From: Arcuatula senhousia
Lineage: Eukaryota; Mollusca; Bivalvia; Mytilida; Mytilidae
Assembly (NCBI GenBank): GCA_963971305.1
Contig: OZ020304.1
Location: forward strand, 78,988,355-79,052,354
Length of the DNA: 64,000 nucleotides
Reading direction: 5' to 3'
The position numbers and the translations under genes are program-made. This document shows, in pieces, positions 24,501 to 35,200 of this stretch. How positions within the stretch are numbered: position 1 is the first letter of the stretch; the number at the start of each line of letters is the position of its first letter. The notes under the pieces were generated by a model. It worked only from the letters and a program-made list of their open reading frames with translations, did not search any database and was not told the DNA's origin.

Positions 24501-27500
24501 GTAATACCTATGTCTTGCTTCCGCGACTATTCGTTCCAGGCGAGACAAAAATTACTGCGTTAACACAAGAAAAGTTATCAAATAGATATTACATGTACTA
24601 CATGTAAATAGTGAACAATTTGGTATAATACAAATTTTGGCATATTTTAGTGGATAACTGATAACTTGTCAAAATAAATTTCTTTTTTTTCATTAAGCAA
24701 TTCAATGTGTAAAGTTTCAATTTATCTACAAAAGTATTGCATTATTTTGTGAAACTTATTATGTGTAAATTGCCAAATTTCACGCTCACCAAATTGACCT
24801 GCTTTATAATATTATCTTATACCTTTAATTCTGCCTCTGTCATCTCTTTCTGAGTTTTGAGGTCCCTGATAGTTTCCTTGAGTTCGTTAGCTTGATCACA
24901 GATTGCTTTCTTTTCTTCCTCCAGTTGTTGAATGATACATTCATTACTTTGTAATCTGTAATTTTTCAAATAAACAAATAATGTAAAAACATGTTCACTG
25001 AGGAAACCCCAGTTTCTGATCAAACATTGGGAAAAATCAAACTCCAATTATCTACCCTGAATGATTCTTAAAAAAAAGATGGACAGACAAAAAGACAGAT
25101 ATCTATCGTAAGTTAAACCTCTCAACATGTATGTCTATTTTAAGCATTAGTGGTTTTGGCTGCTAGATATTTTCAATGGTTTAATTAAAACAGCTTTTTT
25201 CCACATGTTTCATCTTATACATTCACTACTCTATGCACCTGCCTCCATGTTTTCTATTCTATGACATTTGCTTTATTTATTGTTTAAATAGAATGCTCAA
25301 GGGATTGTGTTTGAAATGCAAAATAAGCAAAGATATATATTCTACTACAACTCAATAGAAATGATGTATTATCTACTGTAAACTAACTTTTCTTCTGCTA
25401 CAGATTTATCATTTAATAAATTCTGTGTATCATCTTCAATCTGTTTCAATGCAATCTTGAGTTCTTCTTTAGTGTGTGATAAATCTTCAAACTCTCTGTT
25501 GATCATGTTCTCTTTTTCTTGGAGTTCTTTTAAGACACGATCTTTCTCTTTTGATAATCTCTATAAAGTAACCTTGTATTAATACATTGAATAGTAACAT
25601 TATCTGGTTATTTTAAATAATTTGTTTCTTATAGCTTTTAATAGTACATTGTAATTTCCTACACATTAAATCTCACTCACTTTCAATTTTCCATTTGTTT
25701 ATAAAAATACTTTAGCATCATTTTTACATTAGCAAAATCATAGACTTGAGAGGAACTACAGTGCTGACTGTTTTTCATTTCCTGATTTTGGAATAGCCAT
25801 AGTTTATGTAGGCTAAGACATACACACTAACTCCAGATCATATTTCTCTCTATCTGAGCTTTTTTAATTGTGAAAGTATTTGAGAAGTTGAGAGGTTCCC
25901 AATTTCTGTGACTATTAAATAATTATATTAAATGAATCATTTATATAACACCTGTAGTTGTGTATCCTTCTCTTGAAGTGTATTTGATAATTCTACACTG
26001 TCTGTTTCCAAAGTTCTCATACTATCTATAGTGTTCTCAAGCTCACTAGAAGACAAAATAAGTGAAATAAGCCCCAAAAGCAAGCAGGAAGTAGATTGCT
26101 AATGTGTTTCTTTACAAATAAAATTTATAAGGGAAAAGTTTTAATACTATAGTTACATGTAACCCTGAACAACTCTTATATCTCACTACAGATAGGTAAC
26201 GTTATAGGTAAATAAAACTTTCTCTTTCTTAATTTGAATTGTCTTTCAATTGAGTTCAATGACTGATGGATATTATAGCTTACTCTTTAATTTGTTCGTA
26301 ATCTTTAATCAGATCATCTTGATATTGTTCTAGTTTAGCTTTCTCTTTAGCCAGTGCTTCATTTAACTGTTCCAATTCCTGTAAACAAATGCATGAATCT
26401 TATGATATCCGCTGAAATGAATGTTGTTCAATAATATATTTCGAGAACACTTTCAAATATATACAGGTGAGTATTAAAAGTTCAAAAATATGTTCAAAAT
26501 TTCCATTTTTTTTTTAAATCTTATGCATTATATTTTAGTTGTTTTTTTTAGATATATTCATATTTTTTTTAATTTTAACACATGATAGAACGGTTTTCCC
26601 AAATCATATTTTGATCATCCCAATTAATACAAATCACTGACACAGGCTTCTCGTTTCACATGAGAAAATGCAGAAGATACATGTCATCTCGTATATTGAA
26701 ACTTTTTAATGCAATACACAACAAACATGGTTTTCTCAAAATCGTTACCTCTGTTCTCTGTTTCTCATCAGACAGAGCCGTCATCTCTGATTGAAGTTTA
26801 TCTGAAAAATAAGAAAATATCATTACACCATATGAAATATTTGCAGGAAGTAAATTTTCTTGCTATCTGTATCATAAAGTGAGTAAAATAAATTTTTCAG
26901 TTTTATTTTTGCAGTTTGTGAATGAAAAGCAATTATGCATTTCAATAGACAGATACTCTTGAGATTTTTGTCAACCCACAAAAATAAGCGATTGTATGAA
27001 TCCCTAAAACCTCAAATATCAATGAAAAATATTTGATCATTTAGCATTACTTTAGATTAAAATGTGCTTTGTTACCAAAGTATTCCTGTTTTTGTTTTGC
27101 CATTTGAAGTCCTTGGTCTTCTAACTGTTTAATCATATTGTCCATTAAATGAGCATTTTTCCAGGTTCTGAAAGGTAAAAATAATCAATCATTTTTTATC
27201 ATTCAAACTCGGATAAGATGGAATTCTCTACAAAACTATTCAATATGTAAAATATTTTTTCTTTCTGTGGGACGTAAACCTACTGGTCAGACATGCTAAA
27301 AAGTTGCTCTTTATTGGGTGTAAATTGTACTGACCTCAATGAATTGATGCAAACACAACAAATTTTCCTTCTAAGATCTTTTTCTGTTTCATAAAACTTA
27401 CATTCTCTGAGATTTTTCTAGTTGGTCCATCCATTTACTTCTATCATAATTACTCTCTGTACCCAACAAAAATGTCATCTACAAATACATACTTTAAATG

Positions 27501-29151
27501 CAATATTACAATACATGTAATTACTTACCATACATCTGATTTAGGCTATAATTTTTCTATAAGATATCACATTATCATTCATGAGAAAAATATATAAAAA
27601 GATACTGTATCTAACATTGATATGTATTGACGGATACTTACAATGTAACCTACTGTGTATTTGCTAAGGTCATGTAGGTATGACCCTTTTAAAACCTATT
27701 GCCTATTTATTAGTATACTTTACAATGGGTTCACATAAATTTTTACTCTTAAATGTATTTAGTGTCTTTTATAAATTCTAAAAGATGTAAGTTAAAGGGT
27801 ATAATTAACATGATTAAGGTTGTACTTTTTACCATTTAAAACTCATTCATTTTACTAAATTCATTGCAATGGAACCTTAAATGACATACATTCATGTCTG
27901 CACTGTAGATTGTGAAGGCTGAATACTGGCTCTCATTGTTATCTTCACGGATCACAGATTCACCAAGGGGGATAAATCCCTAAAAATTTAGAAATTAATA
28001 ATTCACTTTATAATATACACACAAACATCATTCTTTTTAAATATTCTTTACCACAATTTTTTAATCACAAATACAAACATACATTAAAACCCATCATGGA
28101 CATGACTTATATCAATGGGTGATCCAAGGAAGGGATATATTATAAAACAGTTTTCATTGGATTCTACTGACCTAGAACCCCTTTCAAATCCTTCATTCTA
28201 TCAACAAATGTGGACCCCATCCCTTTCAAAAGTTTCTGGATTTTCCCTACTCTAGCTTCATTTTTGTATGTATTCTAAGAAAAATTTCTTACTTTTGGAT
28301 GAATACTCAAGTATTTTCGTTTTTCCATTTCTTTTCTTTCTTGTTCTGTATAGTAGAACAGGTAGCCATCCTTGACCACAAAAAATCTGGAATAAAATAT
28401 AAAATATACATATCTGCAAAATCTCAATTTCAAAGTGAACATAATATTCATTTATCATTTTTAATCACTATTTTCTCCTAAATGTTTTACTGTGTATTTC
28501 AATCAATTAATCTATCAAAAATATTGTAGAAATGTACATTTATTCTTATTCTGTAAGTGATTGATTATTATAAACCCTGTATATGTAACAAATTATTATT
28601 AGAAAGGGTGCTTTAATTAAGAAATATACATTGTCTTTGCTTGTCTAGTCAATCATCCAGGTGGATTTGTTAGTTGTATTACCATGATTACAATAAGCTA
28701 AATTATACCACGATCATAAAAAAAACTATAATCAATTCATGACCGGTAGCCGTGTCTTTTTTATTTGTTATCATGACAATCAAGAAAAATAAAGCGATTT
28801 TATTTCACATTTGATGTAGATTTCTATTTAATTTGACTCCATAGATAATCTACATGCCCATCTTTTTATTCAATTAAATGTTATATTTACTACCACTTTA
28901 AGTGTTCCAGGTAAACTAATGTAATATTACCTGGGGGTGTAAATACAAACATGATCAAATTACGAACTGATTTACCTTTTAGACCATTTATTAGATGCAT
29001 GCCCAAATGGCTTTTTGTATAGGAATCCACAGAATTGAGAATGACTTGACCAGTCTAGCGCCACTGATGAGCGATTGTTTGACATGTTATTATTTGTATT
29101 GTGCACATTACTTCCTTGTTTTGAATATAAACATCCTGTAAAACATCCCAT
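18529..29151 (-). CDS. PLEKHD1: PH domain and coiled-coil protein, PLEKHD1 homologue
   Basis: Thirteen coding exons, all phase-consistent: 29151-28976, 28386-28293, 27979-27890, 27478-27402, 27167-27076, 26801-26749, 26378-26284, 26045-25952, 25560-25388, 24955-24823, 23618-23468, 21969-21835, 18728-18529; 520 aa (human PLEKHD1 is 506). The PH domain spans about 38-146 (LYKKPFGHASNKWSKRFFVV, FIPLGESV, a Trp in the last helix), then a coiled coil to about 395 starting TWKNAHLMDNMIKQLEDQGL. A conserved basic block follows (KKFFEDL, KPVIVKNS, RRVKTMKFDRRKS; about 409-453), then a Ser/Pro-rich tail. Those blocks match vertebrate PLEKHD1, whose function is poorly known. The ATG at 29151 is chosen because an in-frame TGA lies upstream at 29262-29260 with no ATG between. 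The N-terminus MGCFTGCLYSK fits N-myristoylation plus palmitoylation. Confidence 0.93.
19279..19877 (+). mobile_element. Tandem-core element H in PLEKHD1 intron
   Basis: Perfect 12-bp inverted ends ATACCCCGCCAC / GTGGCGGGGTAT. The core is three direct units of about 155 bp (GGCCTATCTCGAAAACT, GGATCATGCTGGAAATCGAA, TTTTCAAGTTATTGGTCGG). After the core come an ACGGACGG tract at about 19790-19822 and a right-end hairpin CCCTGCCAC-TTCG-TGTGGCGGGG. No protein. Confidence 0.85.
19878..21834. other. PLEKHD1 intron sequence
   Basis: AT-rich intron between the two last coding exons. No further gene; the open frames are short and composition-driven. At about 21320-21345 there is a fragment resembling the AGCTCACCTC end of element B. 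Confidence 0.5.
22030..22133 (+). mobile_element. Short internally deleted family A element
   Basis: About 100 bp with the ends of family A but no tandem core: left CATGATACCCCACCT preceded by GTCCAAAAGA (also seen just outside the left end of A), right CTACTTTCATAGGTGGGGCAT. Lies in a PLEKHD1 intron. Confidence 0.55.
22302..22395 (+). repeat. Perfect 47-bp tandem duplication
   Basis: Two identical adjacent 47-bp copies starting TACAAATATTTAGC and ending CTTTGTCATATG (22302-22348 and 22349-22395). The lack of any difference indicates a recent event or an assembly artefact. Confidence 0.95.
22518..23364 (-). mobile_element. Tandem-core element G in PLEKHD1 intron
   Basis: Perfect inverted ends TATCCCCGCGCT / AGCGCGGGGATA. 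The left end is itself a hairpin with a CGAAAG loop. The core is about four units of about 165 bp (CTCCTCCCAGGTTATTTGGA, CTGAAACTTGGCTCAG, GGGGCTGGGCTGCATAGGTA). The hairpin is on the left, so the element is reversed relative to H. No ACGG tract seen. Confidence 0.8.
23743..24551 (+). mobile_element. Tandem-core element I, copy 1, in PLEKHD1 intron
   Basis: Begins GTTAACACTAAAGTATGTCT and ends CCAGGCGAGACAAAAA after a GCCGCTGCAGCCGCCGG block. The core has three units of about 175 bp (TGAAAATGGGGTCAGGGTCA, CTATTATACTTTTCA). An open frame of 89 codons crosses the units, repeating the phrase [14 protein letters not shown] Harbinger-like single end (TTTCTGGAATAGCCCTAAG) lies inside at about 23937-23955, so a MITE fragment or shared end is embedded. 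A second copy is at 46393-47315. Confidence 0.7.
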
Positions 29152-29274
29152 TCCAATGTTACTCGGACTTTTCCCTTTGCATCCTTCCTTGTTCAGCGCG
29201 TAATTACCTCCCTTGAACAATTTTTTTACACTTATCACGTGACAGGTGTCAAAAACTTGTCACATTACATGAAA
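29152..29274. promoter_or_regulatory. Divergent promoter between PLEKHD1 and SLC35F6
   Basis: Only 123 bp separate the PLEKHD1 ATG (29151, minus) and the SLC35F6 ATG (29275, plus), so both 5' UTRs and the core promoter must lie here unless upstream exons exist. It contains a palindromic E-box, TCACGTGA at 29235-29242, within ATCACGTGACA. That matches the core bound by USF/MITF/TFE-type bHLH-ZIP factors (CLEAR-like). No TATA box is evident. Confidence 0.6.
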
Positions 29275-32200
29275 ATGGCACTCTCCTGTTTTCAAATAAT
29301 TTTAATGATTGGGATGCTTGTGACTGGTAGCATCAATACATTGAGTAAAAAAGCACAAAATGATTGCAAGTGAGTGTATTTTTTTTAATAGTTTTAATTA
29401 AATAAAGATTAAAAGTGCTTTTCTAGTAAGCAGTACAGAATGCACTGCAGGGAATTATAAAGATGGTATTCAGGGTAGGGTAGATCAAGGGTAAGATTTA
29501 TTTAACGTCGGTGAGTACACATCAATGATGTGTACACAAGTCAAACAATTAACATAAGCTCTGAAGAGCTTTTGACCGACGGCAAGCTTAACGACTGTTT
29601 GGCTGATATGAGGCCCTTGCATGGTCGCCAGGCTTGTGTGGGAGGAAAGCCTGATATTCCAAGCTGGAAAATCGGTGAAACCCACAAGCAACGGTAGGTG
29701 CCTGGAAACCTTGACACGTGTGGGGCTCGAACCCACAGAGGTGTCGACCTGTGATTTAAAGTCCAGTGCCTTAACCACTTGGTCACCGCCAATTATTGAT
29801 CTAATTCCTTGACTAATGTATAACTGATCATGAAAGATCACGGGGATTACAGAATTGGGACAGCTAGAGACAGGGAGCAAGAGTTGAAAACCCATAGTGT
29901 CTGCCCCCCAATTGGAGGCACATTTTAATATAAATATTATAATGATAACTTCATAATGAAATTCAGATTGCCAGGATATCCATTATGATAAAACCATACT
30001 ACAATCGCTGATTCCTAGGGTTATATATCAATCATTATCCACTGCATTTACTATTATGTATAATAATGTATGTATGTATTTTTTTTTTCCAGAGTAAAAG
30101 GTTATCCAGATAAGAATCATAACAACACAAGTACAGTACATGAATTTGATCATCCATGGTTTCAGACCTTGATTATGTTCTTTGGTATTGTAAGATTAAT
30201 GTTAGACATGTTTATACAGGTATATACAATGACCATAATTGTACACCTGAGACATGGTATAAATAGCAACAAAATTCACCTTTCCAAAGCTTGCCATATT
30301 ATCAATATTTAATTCTAGCTATTTCAAAGCAAAAAAATAGAAATGATTTGTCATATTGAAATAATATAAACTCATGAACATATAATTATCAATTCAAATT
30401 TCCTATAAACTGTAAAATAGATATGAAGTTAGAGTATATGACTTGAAATCCGTAGAACAACAACAATTTTTCAAATCTGCATAAAACACTCTTATAAAAG
30501 TTGTAAATTGAAGAACTTGAAAGGATACAGAATCAAACTGATTTTCAATTGATATTCTTTTTAGGTGAGATGATATGTTTGGGTGGTTATTGTATTGTCA
30601 GGAAAAAAGAACGAGATAAACTCAGACAAGAGGTAAATTTTCTTACATAATAACTGGAATACTGTGAGTAAGGTCACAAAAGTAATATTGAATTATATTT
30701 TGAAAGAAAAAATATTATCAGAAGCTGAGCAATGAATTTCTACATGCACATCATGTAAAGTTTCATCAAAATCAAAGGGGAAAATTTTATAATTTAGTCA
30801 ACATTTGTAAATCAACAACAGGTGCACAATTAGGAAAATAAAATTTGTTTTAAACATAATCTATATAAAAAGTACAAATGTATTTTTTTCTTCTTCAGTA
30901 TTTAGAGCAGAATAAAGACTTAAGAGAAGTTCCTCCCCAACCAAGGTAGACACCACCAAGGGCTGTCAAGTTTTAATGTACCATACATATGGGATTTGCC
31001 AAAAAAATCAAAAGATCAAAGGAAAGAATTGAAAGTTTAAAGAAATATGCCGCTGAATTGGGGGCCAGATGCATGAGTCGCTCACGAGTCATATGAAACT
31101 TGACAGGTCTTTCAAAGCCACTTTAAAAAGAAAATGTTATTATTCCTTGTGCCCACACTGTTAGTTTCTAATATTCCTATGTCAACTGCATCCCTGTAAG
31201 AAATATATACAAGCAAGCTTCCGTTTTGGTTAACAGAATATATATTCAAACAAGCTTACTTATTTGTTAACAGAATATATCTATTTTTAAGTTCTCAAAG
31301 AAACAAAGAGGCACCAATTTCGAGTGTCAAAAGTCTGAAAGGGCAACAATGAAACCGGTAAACACGAACAAGAACAGCACGAAGAAACACAAAACACAAG
31401 ATCAACCGAATGGAAATCAACAACATCATCATACCATTATATCATCAAATTATACCAGAAATATGTATACCTAACACAGTGACCTGTATCTTTTACAGTT
31501 TTGTCTAAAATCTTACTGTATAACAAAATAAGATGATGTAACATATGATACAAAGTTTATGACTTGATTCAATTTGTTTTGCAGGATAGTACAGTTTGTG
31601 ATTGCTTTCCCAACCTTGTGTGATTTGATTGGAACTTCAGTTGCAGGTATAATAGGATCTTGGGTTGGTGGGGATGTACATGAAAAAAAAACATTGAAAA
31701 AATATGAAACATGTTCAGCAAGTAATAAAACTTTTTAACAGTGCTGTAAAAGCATGAAAACAGTACATCAAAACAGAAATGTTATGGAAATAACAAGGTC
31801 CCAAAATGTTGCAGGGAAATATAATCCTTTACCCGCTAAGTAACTTGCTTATGTTAAATGTTCAAAAATATCAGAGGAACAATCATGTATTTTAAATACC
31901 CTTGCTTTTTAAAAAAGTTTTTTTTTTCTCACAGGTAAATTGCTTACATTTATTATTTCTCTGCTTCAGGTATAGGACTTGTTTATGTTGATGCATCAGT
32001 ATGGCAAATGTTACGAGGCTCCATAATTATTTTTGCTGGAATTTTATCTGTAAGTTGTTAAAAATTTCACAGTTAGATTATCTTTTAGGTAGGAAGATCT
32101 TAACAGCTAAATAATGTTAGAATTATAGGTAAGAATTGAAAAATTTATTTAAGTTAAAAATGGAAGGATTTCCATAAACAGGAAGTGTGTGGCTTACAAA

Positions 32201-35200
32201 CTTAAAATTCAATCTCACGATAAGAAAATTTCACAAAAATATTTCCAGGAAATTTAAAGTTATTGAATTTTATTGCAGAAAATATTTCTAAAGAGGAATT
32301 TGCGAATGGTTCATTGGAGTGGAATGCTTGTGACAATGTTAGGCCTAGTTTTAGTCGGATGTTCCAGTGTATTCAAAGCAAATCATTCATCAGCAGGGGC
32401 TAAAAATATATTAGGTTTGTTAAAAGTATGTAAATAAATAAGATATACATGTAGGTTTTATATATAGAAAAGAAAGATGTATGGAGAAAATCATGTGTGC
32501 ATTCACAAGTGACGAGTACATACTAGTCTTGCAAAAAATTCTAACAAATACTATCAATACTAGCATTCTGAAAGTTTTGCAAAACAATACATTGTCCCAT
32601 ACCGGCCAAATATTTCAAAGTCTAAACCAGAGGCAGTGGTGTAGCATCAAGCTTCTGACACCAATGTTCATGGTCCTTGTCAGGAGTAAAAATTTCATGA
32701 ACCAATTTTCCTACTCTCGACACTTTGCAATAGATGGTCCCAAAAATTCTAGCCCTTCTGAAGGCACCAAAAAGGGTGTCTTATGTATGGGGAGAGCAGT
32801 ACCCAAGTGCACATTAAAGACCCATTTGTTGAGCTTGATAAGAGTATGCTCAATGTGGCAGCTCCAAAGTCCACACTGGCAAACTGCAAAACTAGAGAAG
32901 GATTTATAGAAGCATTAAGGGGATACGTTACTTTAAAAACGACGTTATCGATAAAATTTACCTGTGAAACAGAAAAACGTCCATTTTCGATTTGAAACGC
33001 AACGTCAATTTTACTTGAAAAGCGTTGAACTTTAACGCTATTGTTTATCTTTGATGTAAATTCTTGAAAAAAGATGATCCATGACCTATGACAAAATATA
33101 TATCGTTGTTTAGAAAAAGATTTGGACTTGCTTGTGTTAGTTTTTGGTTGAAATGTAATGAAAAAGAAATGTTTTAATCAATGGAGAATAACAAAATTTT
33201 GAAAATATTTGATCTTTTCCCATTACTTCTATACAAATTTCCCGCCAAAAACGAAAATTTCAAATTGAAATAACTTGAAAAATCGATCCATGACCCCCTA
33301 TTTCAAATGAATATTTCAATGTGTCATGGTATTACCATTATTTATGCAAATTTGTTTTGAAAAGTAAGATGGTCGACCAAAGTAACGTAGCCCCTTAAGT
33401 CTGTTTATCAGGGACAAAGATAAGTCCAAAGGGCCATAATTAGGAAGTAGAATGAAACGTAAACTTGATCTGTAACTTATCATGATAGACTTACATACAA
33501 ATTTTTTTTTCAATATCTGTAAGTGTAGAAAACTAGAAAATTTAGTGGAAGTTCAAAGGGCCATAACTCCCATGTGCACAACTAAACATACACTTGATCT
33601 GTAACTCATATACTATTTAATGTATACATTTTATACTATTTATGACTATCTGGATTACAGGTATAATATTGATTCTGGCCAGCCAGATTGTGAGTGCTAG
33701 TCAGATGGTCATTGAGGAAATGTTCCTAAAAAAGAGAAGTTTACATCCATTACAGGTAATAATAGTTACCATAGAATTTAATTAAATTTTAAAGTATTTG
33801 TAGCTTAAAATCATAATCTGTATTTCCTTGTTCCTTTTCATTACATATTGTATCAACTGTGGAGCTTTCTTATTCTGTTTTAGAAGTATATATGCAATGA
33901 ATAGCAAATCTACTTATGTATTACAATAATAAAGAACATAAGAAGACACACTTTTGATTTAGCAGCTGTGATAGATAGGGGCTCTTACATGTATTTTAAT
34001 CTTTTTATTTGTAGGTGGTGGGTATGGAAGGCAGCTTTGGAGCTTTTATCATGATAGTGGTATGTTTGTGTGTTAGCTATGCATGTATCATGAAAGAAAT
34101 TCTGTGAGAACCATTAAAAATAGCTTATTTAAAATTATAGCCTTTCTCCTCATGCTTTCATTTTGAACTTAATACAGTAACTTATTATCTTTTGGCCAAA
34201 TGAAAGAACCTTAATGAGCACGCTCACATACCCCACGCGTCCACATTATGGACAGAGATTATCTATTTTGAGTTAGGACTAAAAAAGACAGAGTTGATGT
34301 CTTTCAAGGTCGGCTCGTTAAACAGGAAGTAAAAGAGTGACAGACCTGAAAATGTATCCCACCATATGGGACTCCTAAAGCTACGTACAAAGTATCAAAA
34401 GACTAAGATTAATAGTTGCTGAGAAATCTGTGACGAAAATTTTCAACCCTGAAAATTTAGTGAAAAAAATCAAAGTCGGCTCGTTAAACAGGAAGTAGTT
34501 AATCAACAGATCTAAAACATATCCCACAATATGGTGTACTTCTTGCATACCAAGTTTCTTTAATTTCTGTTCGGAGTTGAGTTCACAAACTGTAATCATG
34601 ATTTTCTGCAAATTTCCAAAAGTCCAAAAGGCCATAACTCCCACAAAAATTTGCTAATTAAAAATTCCTGGTAAAATGCTCAACTACATATGGTGTACTT
34701 CTTGTATACCAAGTTTCGTTAAATTCTTTTCAGTAGTTTAAGAGGAGTTGTGTTCACAAACTTTAATTACATTAAAACATCGAAATACTTCTACATGCTT
34801 TTACCAGTGCTACCATCAATAATGAGATGAGATTTTACTTTGATATAGGCAGTGCTACCGGCAATGTATTTTATTCCTGGTTCTGATGTAAACAACAGTT
34901 ATGAGAACAGTTTAGACGCCCTGTACCAGATATCTAACGAGCCCCGTCTTCTAGTCTTCTGTCTGCTATATCTAACATCTATAGCTTTCTATAACTACTT
35001 TGGTCTGGCAGTGACTAAATCATTAACAGGTGAACTAACTACTTCTTATTCAATTCTTATTTCTAAAAATAGCATGAAACAATTTTTTTTTTAAATCTTT
35101 TATTATAACATTTTTGAAAGTTTATAGCCGAGTGTGAAATGCAAAGAATCAGGTTGTCAAATGAACAGCAGAATAACTATTTTCAAGGTAACACTCATAA

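Noticed and set aside
29723..29790. Functional tRNA gene
   Set aside because: A and B boxes are present, but the arms do not pair as a full cloverleaf by eye and the sequence continues into a SINE body.
29485..29895. Minus-strand frames of 136 and 83 codons
   Set aside because: Overlap the SINE; translations of repeat sequence.
32481..32909. Plus-strand frame of 142 codons
   Set aside because: Lies in SLC35F6 intron 7 within a degraded family E element; no recognisable protein.
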